Positions 12,343 to 24,248 are shown, counted from the first letter of the stretch. The stretch is 64,000 nucleotides of DNA from Rhynchosporium graminicola (GCA_900074885.1 FJUW01000042.1:772015-836014); one strand, 5' to 3'. Numbers and translations: made by a program. The notes: generated from the sequence alone by a model not told the origin.

Positions 12343-14140
12343 TTTTGAGCTTTGACTTGATCTGATCTTCACTCCTCCGTATCACCGCTGCTTCGCACAT
12401 TCTCAGCTCCGACAGGTCAGATTCAGCCAAGTGCTTGGCCAAAATAGCTCACGTGATTCGGCTATCTCCCTGGCCAATCACGAGGATTGTGTTTCATAGC
12501 TCCAATTCGGAACTGCTCACATCAGGTCGCTGACCGCCCTTCCATTCGTTGTACCATTTCTCGCTGATTTACGCTGCCGTTAATCTGCTGTCTCGTTGGT
12601 TTTGTTCTTGCATGGATCGGAGAGGGAGGATTATCTGTGTAACATCACTATCGCTGGATTTTGGCCTTGTGTTTCTCAAGTTTACAGGCGTCTGGAGTAG
12701 AGGGAACCATGGGGAATCTACAACTGGATATTCTTGCTGAGGGTATAGGTTTGGCAGGGGCTCAAAACTCGTCACGGGATTTCAAGACTGAGGGGAGGTA
12801 GAATGGTTGGAGAATAAGGAGCGTTAAAGTGACTAAACGGCGAAGGGAAAATATGTCTACTTGTAGGCGAAGCGAGAAGGTTCTCAGCTTGAAGGGGAGA
12901 GGAGGGACTGAGGGTTCCCAATTTGAGAAAGAGCTGAGGCGAGGCGACAGAAGTGGAGGGAAGAGTCCTTGAGCAGCCACATTGTCTGGAGATTCCGCCA
13001 CACCAAATTGGCTAGTGAATGGTCTGGAGAAGCGGGGATCGAGAGAGAGCCGAAATAAAGAATTTTATCAAATTCCGCAACTCGTTGTTACCCTGCTCGT
13101 GATCCTGAATGAACCCGCCAGAGACGTGGGGAGAGTATGTGCCGTTCTACGATCGTGAACGTTACCGATGCGGCAAGGGAAATTTGCAAACACGTGACCA
13201 TTAAGCTTGATATGCACTCCAACCTCCCAATCAGCATGTTACAATCCCCAGCAAAGCACTCACTCACTTATCCAGCTCGCTCCATCCTTTTCTCTACTCC
13301 CTACATCATATCAAGTCAAATCATTTCCCTATCCCTTCCTAATCCTCCCTATCATTTCCCTATCCCCCACATCCACCCCCGTTTTCGATCCTCAATCCCA
13401 ATAAAAACGAAAGAACCCTTCTCATCGCCATCAGCCAGACAGAATTCTCTGTATCGGCAACCCTCCATGCAGTCAGCAAGAATAAGCCAAGTAACTAATC
13501 TAATACAATATGCAGTAATACATACATACATATGTACCTCCAGCCATGAATATCCTAGGAAAGTAAACGTCACCACCTCCACCGCTCGATGAACTGGCGT
13601 GTAGATGGTGAAGTTCCGCTCGCAATCACATGACGCGCCGATTCTCTTCTAGTTCATTTGCTGTGGTCGAAGCAGGTAGGTATTCAGGTCAATGTCTTGC
13701 TGCTGCTGTAATATCTTGTTGCGATCGAACCAGTGACTCCCTCCTGACTTGGGTTGGAGGGAGGGTATCAAACAAGGTCAGGGTTATATGGGAAAGGTTA
13801 TGGTACCCAGTGTCCTGAGACGATTAGGATCTGTTTTCTACTTGGAAGACGGTGGCGAATACTCCGAATTATGCCCGAGCTTTACAATGAAGAGCCAAAT
13901 GCACGATTTTTTCAAATAATGCAGGAGCCAAGATGTGTTTGATGGGTGGTGCAATTGTATAAAGCCATGCGATATAATTACAATTCATTAAAACCATGCC
14001 TGCCTGTTCATAAAAACATTATCCCATAATCCCTGCGCAAAACCTACTCCGTTCCATAACCCGTTTCGATGCCATTGCAGTTTCCATTACATCTTCCTCG
14101 ACCTCATATTTACCGGAAGAGAGCGAATTTGAGAGCGAAT
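12343..14140. other. spacer between convergent genes, no gene seen
   Basis: Intergenic sequence between the 3' ends of the Rco1-type gene and the small secreted-protein gene. Only short chance frames are present. A C/T-rich stretch at about 13250-13400 may belong to an unannotated leader, but nothing coding follows it. Confidence 0.5.
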
Positions 14141-14658
14141 TTACTTGCAAGTGGTGACCTTGTAATCGACGGTATCGTTGCCAGTCTTCCAGACCTTTGG
14201 CTTGAAATCAAGGTAGACCAGCTGTAACATCGTCAGCAAGACAAATATTGAAAGGTCCGAGTGATGGGAAACAGGTACATACCTCATTCTTCTCAGCAGT
14301 CCACTCGCCGTTGGTATCACGGTAGTAAACAACCTCTCCACTCTTGGCGTCCTTGACCTCGGCAGTTGTGTGGCTGATAGCTCCGTCGGTATCCCATTCG
14401 ATTTGGTAGCATGTAGACTCCTGAACGAGGAAGGGCTTGGTGCAGCGGATGTTGCCATCGGAATCAAGACATTTCTCGACGGCGAAGTCGAGCACTTTGC
14501 CGGATGAGACTTCGCTGCCTTCTGGACGGAGATTAGTGATTGATCTGGACGGATGGACCGGAGGAGTAGGGGAAAGGTAAGGACTTACTCTCGACGGTCA
14601 TGCAACCGGTCATGACAAGGCCGGCGGTGATGATCTGCTGAGCACTTGGAATGTACAT
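14141..14658 (-). CDS. small putative secreted protein, 129 aa
   Basis: Not a family I recognise. Exons on the minus strand: 14658..14589, 14521..14283 and 14221..14141; donors are GTAAGT and GTATGT. The product starts with a moderately hydrophobic stretch (residues 5-20, ending GCM) that may be a signal peptide or anchor. It is then polar with four Cys (KCL, IRC, STC, TTC) and ends in TTCK. The second exon can start after CAG at 14522 or after AAG at 14519; both keep frame and differ by one residue (KGS versus SS). The predicted leader carries a TGAT microsatellite. Secretion is inferred, and the N-terminal segment is weaker than a classic signal peptide. Confidence 0.72.
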
Positions 14659-14685
14659 CTTGATGAAGTTGAGATGATTTACTTG

Positions 14686-14686
<1 letters not shown>

Positions 14687-14720
<34 letters not shown>
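14687..14720. repeat. (TGAT)n microsatellite in the leader of the 14.1-kb gene
   Basis: About 8.5 perfect TGAT units, 29 bp upstream of the start codon of the minus-strand small-protein gene. It therefore probably lies in its 5' UTR or core promoter, where repeat number could vary between strains. Confidence 0.9.
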
Positions 14721-14721
<1 letters not shown>

Positions 14722-17110
14722 ATAGAAGAGTGAAGTGATTGAAGTTGATGGATCTGATGGTTGATTGTGTTGAAGAGTTGCTAATGAAGAGGGGAAATAC
14801 GAAGGAAAAGCTCACTTACATAGTCAAAACTGAGTCTGAGGCAATTGCGAACAGACACCCAAACAATGACGATGTGGCTGAGAAGGGAAGCGACAATGGA
14901 GATCATGATGACGATTGGGTTTAGAGATGTGCACGTGATATTTGCTATACTTGAAGAGGTTTAAGGCTAGCTGGTGCACTGCCACTTCTCATTCGCAAAC
15001 TAGAGAAGGTTCAGCCTCTCAGAATGGAGGAAGAAGGGGCGCGATGTGTAATTCGCGTCTGGGCGTGGAGGATCTGAGGATGTGCCTTGGAATATGAAGC
15101 CAGCTGCTACTACTCATTGTGATGATTTCTGTCACGTGATCTCACAACCGCGAAAATATGTTGAGAGAAAACCTGAAAAATAGATATTAATAGATTTTAA
15201 AGATTGCTGCTTGAGCTCTGATGTCTAGCTAGAAGATTAGGACCGCGCAGAGATTCTGTGGCTGTTTGCCTGTGTCAGTATAATTTAGTTCTGAAGCTCT
15301 TTGACCTGAAAGGTCTTGAGGTAATACTGAAAGTGATTCTACAATTGAAACGTTCGCGGAAAGTGCTGTAATAAAACACAAGCACAACCGGAAGAAATTT
15401 CATATAACTTTCGGACATTCTATTCCGGGATAGAGTTCCTGACCCGAAATCAAGAACAAGAGCACAGATGGAGGGATAGAAGGAGAATGGCCAATTTTCA
15501 TCAGGTTGTAATGTATGGATGTGTTGCAAATCCAACCAAGCCCCAATGCTGACTCGCATCTTCTTTCGTGAGTAGTCCTCTAACATTGATGTCACTCTGG
15601 GATTCAAGTCGATTCTGAACTAGGACCCTATGAAGTGAAGGCCTTAGATCCACAAAAAACAAGGATCAGCTACGGCCGATTGAATGAAGAGGAGGCTTTC
15701 CATCAGCTCTTGAAGGTGGATATCTTGAGAAGGTGCAGAGCTCTTGTTTGTGTTTGTCATTCCTGATGAGAAGCGTCTGCTGAAGACCTTCTTCGCGGTA
15801 CCAGTAAAGCTGACCCGTTACACGACTTCTCTTCATCTGAAGCAGTAAAAACGGAAGACGCGATAGGGCTTGATGTATACCCCGTGTCCAACTTCCAGTA
15901 TCAAAAAGAGCCTTGATGCCGCATATATTAACTGATGGCAACCCAGTCTCACATACGAGAAGGCTCAAGAGACATTCGGTATCGAGCAGCTTCTTTGGCC
16001 CATTAGCCCCAATATTGATGAAGGCGTCACTGTCAAGAGGATAGTCGCAGAGAAAGGAGCGCGAACTCGCGCAACGGCCCGAACAAAATCTATTCCTGGA
16101 GGAAACTCGCAACGTACTCAAGGCTCGTAAAAGCTAACTGTCCATTTCTGTGAGTATATAACGGTCTTTCGAATGGGTCAGAGCCTCGACTTGGTAACCG
16201 TGGCGGTCTGGAAATCCCATCAGACCCTGGGTGTCATAAAGAGGCGCGAGATCAAGATACGGAACCACCAAGCTTTGGAAACGGTGCTCTTCTGGCAAAC
16301 AAAGATGCTTCTTATGTGCGAATATATATATGACGATAGGTAGGCAGAAAGGAGAGGATAGAATTTTGAAGGAATCTTGGTTATTCAATGCAGTGAGGCG
16401 GCAGAACTGCATACATGTGTCTCCGCTCATTTGCATCACCATTCGAAATTTGATCACTCAAGCAGAGCGGATTTATGAATTTGCTTCCCTAGACACAGCT
16501 TTTGCAAGATTCGTTTCATCGTGTTTACCCCTCAAGATAAAGAAGAGGCGATCTGAGTCTCCCCCTACGGTCACCATCTTAGGACGCAGGTGTGCTGAAT
16601 GTTCCCTCGGTAGCAAGATCTTGCTTCACCTTAATCCGTCATCAAGGACGTCAGACAATGAATTGAAATTAGGTAAAGTTTATAATACACAGACTTAGTT
16701 CAATTTCATACATTGGATGCCATCAGTTTTCTCTATCGCATGGCCCGGAGTGCTCTTGCTCGCAAAATCGCTCATGTGCCTGACCTGGTCCATGGGAAAT
16801 TCCTCCCAGATACTAATCATGTAATCCGACAACGCCCAGAAAATCAAGTAAAGTCCGCTCGCTCTTGTATTACATTCAAGAAGCTACGATTCTGCTCTCG
16901 CTCGCAATCTAAGCCTTTTGCTCTGGCCTGTGCATCACCAACCGTGCCCCGAAAGTGTAAATCTTTGAGCATTCTGTGGAACATAAGAGCAGTCTTGATT
17001 TTTTGATGTATTAGGAAGAGATCAACGTCTGCATTTTCATTTTAATGACCGAATGCGAAGCTAGCTAGGGGGAAATCCATGCACTATCACAACATCGTAA
17101 CTCTCTCTAT
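14721..17110. other. spacer with unrecognised short frames
   Basis: Two minus-strand frames (15666-16121 and 16134-16457) are open for 107-151 codons and read fairly protein-like, but I recognise no domain. They lie in the same direction as the gene at 17.1-18.4 kb. They could be decayed exons or chance. Confidence 0.4.
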
Positions 17111-18367
17111 CTAGTTCTCCGTTCTGTCTTCGCCCTTTCGAGAAGAGAAGATGTTGCCTCGAGAATTTCTAATTCTGTTAAGGGTAGCACCAAACTTATT
17201 CCTGGAACCATCTCCAGCAAGAATCTCCTTGATAGCTTCTTTGTTCAACTCGGCTTTAACAATGTCCCACTGAATTCCGAGGGCAGCTTCAAAAAGAGGC
17301 GCGAGATCGTGAGCTGCACATATCTTATTCTGATTCTCTCGAGTGACTTTGCGATCTGTGAGCTGATCAAGTTTGTCTTTTACTGTGACCATACCCATTG
17401 GAAGAGCCAAGATCTTTGCGACGAAATCAGGTGAGAAGTAGTTGCCGCCAAGGAACTACATGTGATTTGTGGAGTTAAGACGCTCTTGTGCTTTCATGTC
17501 TTGGCCGAAGCATCTCAGATCTCTGATGAAGAGTTTGGAGAAGTTGTCGAAGTGAGGATCTTCTTTCAATGCATTTAGAGCCTGAGATCTTTGGTATGAA
17601 GACGTCTGACTTATGTCCCAAATCTGTTGGAACTCTTCTTTCCACGGGCCTCTCAGCAGAGAAGTAGTCCAGACATGGTTGTTCAGCGTCACTTCAACAG
17701 GGCGCCGGTTCTTGGTAAGGGATGTGACTTTGATCCCAGCTGCATCTTTCCCAGCAGTCATGATCTCTGAAGTGATCCAACCTTGTGACTGTTAGCTGGT
17801 TTCATCAATAACAGAAATGATTTCAGTCTTACCAAGAAGATACTCCTTGGAGAATGTTTCAGATTTTCCTCCGCCCAGATCAAGCGTGACTTTGTCACTT
17901 GAGTCGAGTTTGTTGATTGGACCAAGGGACAGAGTGTCCAGAGCAGATGTGATTTGAGACAATGGTGGACGAACGAAGATCTCAGAGACTGCTCTACGAC
18001 CCGACTGCTTGCGGCGATCTGCCAGAGATTGTTGATGACTCGAAGCTCGGGATGCATTGGGAGAAGGATCCTTATTTGGTCGAATGTGAATCGTCACAAC
18101 AGCATCTTTCTTGCAGTAAAGTTCCCAAGTGACTTTGATGCTCTGATCGGTGAGAAGCTGTACAGCAGCTGACATTGAGTTGGAATGAATCCAAAAGTTC
18201 TGATCCGAAACTTGCCCAGGCGCACGGGACGTTGTGAGCGCCTTCTGGAGCGTCAAGCCTTGACGCACAACCTCTGATAGAGGCAACCAGCCTTGCTGAT
18301 ATGGTGGGGACTTGGTGGATGGCTTGGTGCTCTCCCAGATGAAGAACCAGATTTGTTCTTCAGCCAT
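17111..18367 (-). CDS. CAAHDLAP-family protein of unknown function, interrupted by an in-frame TAG
   Basis: Unrecognised family. Exon 1 runs 18367..17833 and exon 2 17781..17111, with a 51-nt intron (GTAAGA donor, AAG acceptor, the only one keeping frame). I choose ATG 18367, since upstream sequence is C/A-rich like a fungal leader with a TTTAAATA box near 18525. The N-terminus opens AEEQIWFFIWESTKPSTK. The C-terminal part has KICAAHDLAPLFEAALGIQ, shared with the gene at 20537. After 286 codons there is a TAG at 17458-17456. The frame then continues without shift for 114 codons, and alignment to the paralogue also continues (DLRCF / DLRNF before it, NYFSPDF / PYFSAHE after it). No in-frame intron removes the stop. 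This is either a recent nonsense allele giving a truncated protein, or readthrough. No membrane segments or known catalytic motifs are seen. Confidence 0.6.
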
Positions 18368-18550
18368 GATGAACTTTGTTGAATTGGAGATATGTGGCTG
18401 GAGACGAGGAGTGTGATATGAGGCACTGTGGTTTTGGCTTGTTTTGTTATTGTGTTGTGGTGTTAGGATATGGGGGAGTTTTAGTGATGTGGAAGGTGTT
18501 GGTTTGGAAGGAAGATAGCAGTATTTAAACATTGAAATTGCCAGAAAATT

Positions 18551-18760
18551 GATGCCTTGAGTCACAGAATCCAAAAGTATATTTCACTAGATGATTCACG
18601 ACTATCCAAGTCTTCTTGCTTCCTGGAAAGTTGCCATGAGTCACAGAATCCGAAGGAAAAACTCACTAGATGATCCACGACTCTCCAAGTCTTCTTGGCT
18701 TCTTAAGATGCTGCCTTCATAGAATCTAAGAGGAATTTTCACGATTACTCAATCTTGTAC
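18551..18760. repeat. 80-bp tandem repeat upstream of the CAAHDLAP gene
   Basis: Two copies (about 18551-18630 and 18631-18709) share blocks such as TGAGTCACAGAATCC, CACTAGATGAT and TCCAAGTCTTCTTG at a constant 80-bp offset. A decayed third partial copy follows, with AGAATC and TTTCACGATTACTC. The array lies 183-390 bp upstream of the chosen start of the minus-strand gene, where a promoter is expected. Each copy contains TGAGTCA, the AP-1/Gcn4-type core. Confidence 0.8.
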
Positions 18761-20536
18761 TCTCTTTCAGGAAGCCATGTATGAAATCTATGCGCCTCAT
18801 CTAATACATGAATCAAGACTGCGTTTGAGTGTCTTCTAAATCAAGTATACGATCATTCTAGACGAGCAGATTTATGCCGATCCATGATAGGCACGCCATT
18901 CTAGTCCACATACGGCGATATATACATATGATTCTGTGTGAGATTTTGCTGACGAGATATTTAAAATTCGCTAGGAAACATTCGTATTGGCGTGACAGGT
19001 AGTGCTCTCCGATAAGGAGCTAAGCTCTAATCGAACTCTCACATACTTCCTAGCTACCTCTACGTACACACGTCTCTACCAGAGGCTTGAATATATATTA
19101 GTAGCTCGGATGGTATATTTAATATGTTACTATTCTGACAGCTGTAGACAGAATGCTCGTAATGATAAGCTCGGCTAAAATGCGAATTTTAGTCACAAAA
19201 AGTGATTGAAGAGAAATAATAGAGTGACATGTGAGCTGTACAATCCACAGAGTGAGCCAGAGTAGTAAAGGTTGCTGATTGGAAACCTAATTATCATAGC
19301 GCAGTGGTCTACTATAGAGAGATCCATCTTTACGTGACAAGGAAGCAGATTCTTTTAGTTGTTGAATCAAGATTTCTCACAGCGAGTTTGCAAAAGCCAT
19401 GTGTGGTATGAGGAATCAGCAATAATGATCTTGTTAGAGCACTATGCTATATTCTGGTTCTTCTCTGTTACTCATATAAACCTAGATCTCTGGCTATAAA
19501 AACCAGAAAGTCAAGGTAGGATCGCAGTTATGCCGAAAATTAAAACTACGCGAGAGCTCCTGTCATTTTCTCTTCTATTGTCAATCCGATAATAAGGGTA
19601 TCTTGATCGTACCTAGATACGTCGTAACTCAGTAGGTAGACCCAAAGCTATCTGCTATACTTCTACTACTGTGGTTTCTTACGAGAAAAAATGTCTTATA
19701 GCATGCTTTTCCCGTATTTTCAGATTTTTGATAATAATATCGCAGATGACAGCAGTCCTCTCGAATATAGCACAGCCCAGGAAATCCTTACCGGATATTA
19801 CACAGAGACACATGTAGAATAGCTATCGTGACTTAGTAAGTTCTTACTTTTTCACTTTCAACAAATAGCTTGCACGAGCGCTTGTCGTCTTACTCATCGT
19901 GAAATATGGTTGGGATATGTATGATGTGTGCGGATGTAGAAAAGACCCGACTCGAGGGTCAGCTTATACATAAGCGGGCCGAACACCAAGCTAGGTGGTG
20001 GACCGGCCATTGTTTGAATTTGTTTCTGCTGCTAGCGATCAGTCTACTTGATGTAGAGCGCCAAGATGTTTTAGATGATTATTTTCACTTTACTGTACCT
20101 AGTTTTTTCACCTAACGGTGCTAAACGACGGTGTTGGGGACAGGAGAAGGAGGGATTTGTGGTGAGTATACCTAGGTACTATTCCTAACCAGTCTTCAAT
20201 GTAACAAGAAAGAATCTAAAATCAAAACTTCGTCACCATATTACAAATGACAAATATACACCCCGTGGGCTTTTAATCCGCGACTGTCAAATGGAGAGTG
20301 CTGAAAATAATTGGTCGTTTTTAGTTTCATCATCTAACTCGGTAACGTTCACGTTGTGGCACATGACTGGAGACGTGACTCACTACTTATAACGCCACAC
20401 TAGCATCTTAGACCAGTCCAAATTCCAATCAATATTCTTATTGAATCCGAGCACTTTCTTCCTTGATTATAATACAATTCCAACAACGCAAAGACATCCT
20501 CCCCTCCAGCAGGACTGCGACTCTACTATAATCAAT
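18761..20536. other. AT-rich spacer between the CAAHDLAP genes
   Basis: No coding frame of note except a chance 69-codon frame at 19906. It must contain the promoter of the plus-strand paralogue. Confidence 0.5.
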
Positions 20537-21196
20537 ATGGCTGCTCTTATAACCTCTACTACAACGCTTCCTGAGCAAGAATCAACAATCACCACCTCTG
20601 TTCTCCCGACCATGGAACGCCTCAGCCTATCAACATCGGTAGAAGATCTCCGCAAAAATCAGGACTTGTGGTATAAACTTCATGTATTCTTATACGATCT
20701 CAGAAACTTTCGAGAAATCAAAGAATCGCATGACAGACTCGACAAAATCGCGGATGCCTCTTACATTGGCCTACCTTACTTCAGTGCCCATGAGGCACAA
20801 ACCCTTAAGTCGACTTTAATCACTCCACCAAAACCAAAGAACTACGCTGGGAAAAAAGCCACGGCAGAAAAGTCAGCAATTCAGAAAGTACTAGTGGAAG
20901 GTGTTGAGGAAGACGTTGGAGATGGGAAAACTCTAGAGATGTTGATTGAGGAAGAGTTAAATGAACGGCTGGAGAGGAGATTGAATAAAAGACAAGCAAG
21001 TGGCGACTTCAGAGTGTGTGCAGCTCACGATTTAGCCCCGATACTCGAAAAAGCATTCGACATCGATCCGAAACAGCTGTCGAAGGAAAAGACCTTTCTA
21101 AATCTTATGGCACGGTCAAGACTGAAACTCAAAGAAGGGGATGAGTGGAAAGGTTTGCCGAAGAAGTCTTTTGGGAAGAAGGGAGCGAAGAGATAA
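20537..21196 (+). CDS. CAAHDLAP-family protein of unknown function, 219 aa
   Basis: Single-exon gene starting at the first ATG of the frame (upstream only a TTG is available). The first 45 residues are Thr/Ser-rich. Residues about 45-90 include DLWYKLHVFLYDLRNF. A Lys-rich, helical middle follows. VCAAHDLAPILEKAFDID matches KICAAHDLAPLFEAALGIQ of the minus-strand gene at 17.1 kb, followed by a Lys-rich tail (KKSFGKKGAKR). No signal peptide or membrane segment is seen. Family, function and localisation are unknown. The shared motif and parallel segment order suggest an ancient local duplication with strong divergence. Confidence 0.72.
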   Translation: MAALITSTTTLPEQESTITTSVLPTMERLSLSTSVEDLRKNQDLWYKLHVFLYDLRNFREIKESHDRLDKIADASYIGLPYFSAHEAQTLKSTLITPPKPKNYAGKKATAEKSAIQKVLVEGVEEDVGDGKTLEMLIEEELNERLERRLNKRQASGDFRVCAAHDLAPILEKAFDIDPKQLSKEKTFLNLMARSRLKLKEGDEWKGLPKKSFGKKGAKR

Positions 21197-21651
21197 TGGT
21201 TAAGGTTTAACTGATTGCTAGACACTCTCATCGTTACTCCCATCGTCGTTATTCTCATCATCAATAAGCGGATGGAGTGCCAGGATCTGGGCTCGTTCTT
21301 TTAGCTTGATTACCTGTTCGCAAAAATTATCCTTAGTTTCTGGCTCCAAAACTGATCCTCTTTCTATGTGAAGCTCCAGATCTCATGTCCTCAAGGCTCA
21401 AGCGCGTCATAGATCTCAAGGAAGCACGATGATGTACAATAAATCTCTCCTCAAAAGCCCTCTTTATCGTTGGCATCGAGAACCCGAGCTTCCGTTATTC
21501 ATGAATCCAGAATAACCAACGGACTATGTTATAGCTTAATACCAAGCTCAATTCGTGGCTAGCGTCACTCACAAATAGACTATCTCTCATCACCGAAGAC
21601 TCAACACCTTTTAGCTCTCCTTGATTCCGAGCAAGCGTCACACAAGCGATC

Positions 21652-21660
21652 TTATCAGAT
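21652..21660 (-). promoter_or_regulatory. SreA-type iron-responsive GATA site (ATCTGATAA)
   Basis: The minus strand reads ATCTGATAA, an exact match to ATCWGATAA, the extended site bound by the fungal GATA repressor SreA on siderophore and iron-uptake genes. It lies 122 bp upstream of the transporter start codon. The motif is seen; its use is inferred from the gene it precedes. Confidence 0.6.
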
Positions 21661-21741
21661 CTCCATAAAATCTATTGCTACCTTGCCTTTCCTTTTTTTT
21701 CCACAATCTTATTTCTCATATCATGTAATCGAACCTCCACC

Positions 21742-21765
21742 ATGAACGCCAGCAACTCGTCTTGA
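21742..21765 (+). promoter_or_regulatory. upstream ORF of the siderophore transporter
   Basis: A seven-codon uORF (ATG to TGA) ends 17 nt before the main ATG at 21783. If transcribed, it would be the first start met by scanning ribosomes, so it could lower transporter translation. Confidence 0.5.
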
Positions 21766-21782
21766 AAGACAACAAGCTTGTC

Positions 21783-23874
21783 ATGACGACGAATACTACT
21801 CAGGTTAGACATGAGAATGGCGTCCAGCTAGACAGCCTAAAAAACCGCAGGCCTGAAGCTCCTGCTTCTACCGAACGAAGTGATCGCAGTAACTCTATCA
21901 GTGCGAACGGAGAGAGTGATACAAAAGACGTCGAACGAGTCGACGCCAAGTCGATCCCTAGTTCCGGTGCCAGCAACTCAGATGGAAGTGCACAGAATGG
22001 TGTCAAGAATATCGAAGCTGTGTCTATGACATGGACAAAATGGGGCTTGATTCTTGCATACTCCAGGTACGTATTCTCACCATGTGAATCTTGCTCGATA
22101 GAATTTAACCAGTTCCCAGTATCTTTCTCATGGCATTCTCCACTTCCCTCGAAGGCCAAGTCGTTCAGTCAGTGGCAGTCTTTGCGACGAGTTCATTCAA
22201 GTCGCACTCTCTGATCTCCACTGTCTTCGTCGTCCAAGGAGTTGTGAATGGTTCGTCACTTCTCCTCAATCCTCACACTATTTAACCACTTTCCTAGCTG
22301 TGATCAAAACTCCCATGGCAAAAATAGCAGACGTATTCGGTCGTCTCGAAGCCTTCTCCTTCAGCATCCTCCTCTACGTCCTCGGCTACATCCAAATGTC
22401 CGTCTCTTCCAATGTCGAAACCTTCGCCGCGGCTCAAATATTCTACTCAGCAGGAAACACTGGTCTTCAAATCCTGCAACAGGTTTTCATCGCCGACACC
22501 AGCGATTTGCTCAACAGAGCTCTCTGGTCCAGTTTACCGGATATACCGTTTCTGATAACAGTCTGGATTGGATCGCTAATTGGGAAGGACATTTTGAAGA
22601 CGAGTACGTGGAGATGGGGCTATGGAATTTGGTGTATTGTTTTGCCGGTTATGTTTATGCCACTTGCACTGACGCTGTGGATGAATAATCGAAAAGCGAA
22701 GAAGCTGGGCTTGACCACCGAGTCGCAATTTAAGGGTATGAAGGCAATGCAGGTTATAAAACACCTCTGGTCTGAACTCGATATTGGCGGGATTCTGCTT
22801 CTAACCGCAGCTTTTGCACTCGTTCTCATTTCTCTTACCATAGCTTCGAAACAAGCATCAGGATGGGCATCCGGGAAGATCATCGCCATGCTCGTCATTG
22901 GATTAGTCTGCTTCATCATCTTCCCTTTCTGGGAAAGCATCAAGAAGCTGGCTCCTCATCCTCTGATCCCCATGTATTTACTCAAGTCTCGCACATTCAG
23001 TGCAGGCTGCGCTGCTGGATTCTTTTACTTCAGTAAGTTTCCTAACCTTTCATAACCTTCCTCTTTTTCTGATAGGCGATCAGTGGCATTCTATCTCTCG
23101 GTCCAACCATACTTCTACTCGTACCTGATCATCGTCCACAGCGAATCCATCCCATCAGCCAGCCGAATCACCCAGACCTTCTCCTTCACAGCAACCGTAA
23201 CCTCGGTCATCGTATCCTTCTTCATCAAATATTCCAGATACTATAAGCCCTATCTCGTCCTCGGAACCTGTATCTACATCATGGGCATCGGTCTCATGAT
23301 CAAATATCGTACCATAGATGCCTCACGAGGTGCTTTAATCGGTTCACAGATCGCCGTCGGTATCGGTGGAGGAATGATCAATGTCCCCGCTCAACTCGGA
23401 GTCCAAGCCAGCACTGATCACCAACACGTTGCTGTCGCTACAGCTGTATTCCTAACATGTGTCGAACTTGGCGGAGCTGTTGGGTCAGCTATTTCCGGTG
23501 CAGTATGGAGCAAGAATATCCCCTCTAAGCTCCGCCTTTACCTCCCCGAAGCAGCGAAAGGAAATGCAAAAGCTATTTACGACAGCATCACTGAAGCCTC
23601 CTCCTTCCCTATGGGCTCACCTGAGCGCGAAGCTATCAATAGAGCGTATCAAGAGACCATGCACACGCTTCTCATTATTGCTATTTGCGTTACTGTACCT
23701 ATTTTGCTTTGCACTTTGCTGATGCAGAATTGTAAGCTTGATGAGATTAAGCAGGGTGTTAAGGGAAGAGTGATTGGTGGGGAGGTCAAGGATGGAAGGG
23801 AGATTGGTTTTGTTGGAGAGGAGCAAGGTGGTGGCAAGATGGGATTGAGAGGTGGCTGCAGTTCTCGAGGATGA
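21783..23874 (+). CDS. siderophore-iron transporter, MFS (Sit1/MirB type)
   Basis: Plasma-membrane H+-coupled uptake of Fe(III)-siderophores. Exons 21783..22066, 22120..22250, 22298..23032 and 23084..23874 (646 aa). Start: the first ATG in frame, after a TTG. A polar 85-residue cytoplasmic N-terminus precedes about 14 hydrophobic segments. Family landmarks: SLEGQVVQSVAVFATSSF, HSLISTVFVVQGVVNAVI, PMAKIADVFGRLEAF, LQILQQVFIADTSDLLNRA and FFYFMAFYLSVQPYFYSYL, the last formed exactly by the third splice junction. The C-terminus is Gly/Lys-rich. A perfect SreA-type site and a uORF lie upstream, fitting iron repression. Substrate siderophore cannot be read from sequence. No synthetase gene is adjacent. 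Confidence 0.93.
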
Positions 23875-24248
23875 TGAGCCTGCTAGAGTCACACCATAAA
23901 GTCGAGGCTTCCAACAACGAGCTATGATTTATATGAGGAAACGCTTCGACTACTTGAGTCTATATTTCTGAGCGTTTCGCAGCGTGGATAGACATAATCG
24001 AGAACTAAACTCTGTTGACACACATGTAAAGGAACAGCTTTGTGCTTCCAACCCAACAAACGCTGTTCCAGCTCACTGCATGATCCGAGTGCGTTCGAAA
24101 AACATGGCAATGTGCTTCAAGACAAGAGAAACGTTTGTAGAAAGACACATAGATGTCAAACCCCTCTCCTCACCATCAAAATATCTTCAATTCAATGTGG
24201 TGTATACTTCTCCGTAACCAGTTCTATCATCGTACTATGAGACCTTCC

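Noticed and set aside
15666..16457. Two minus-strand frames of 151 and 107 codons
   Set aside because: No recognisable domain, no convincing splice sites joining them. Kept only as a remark on the spacer.
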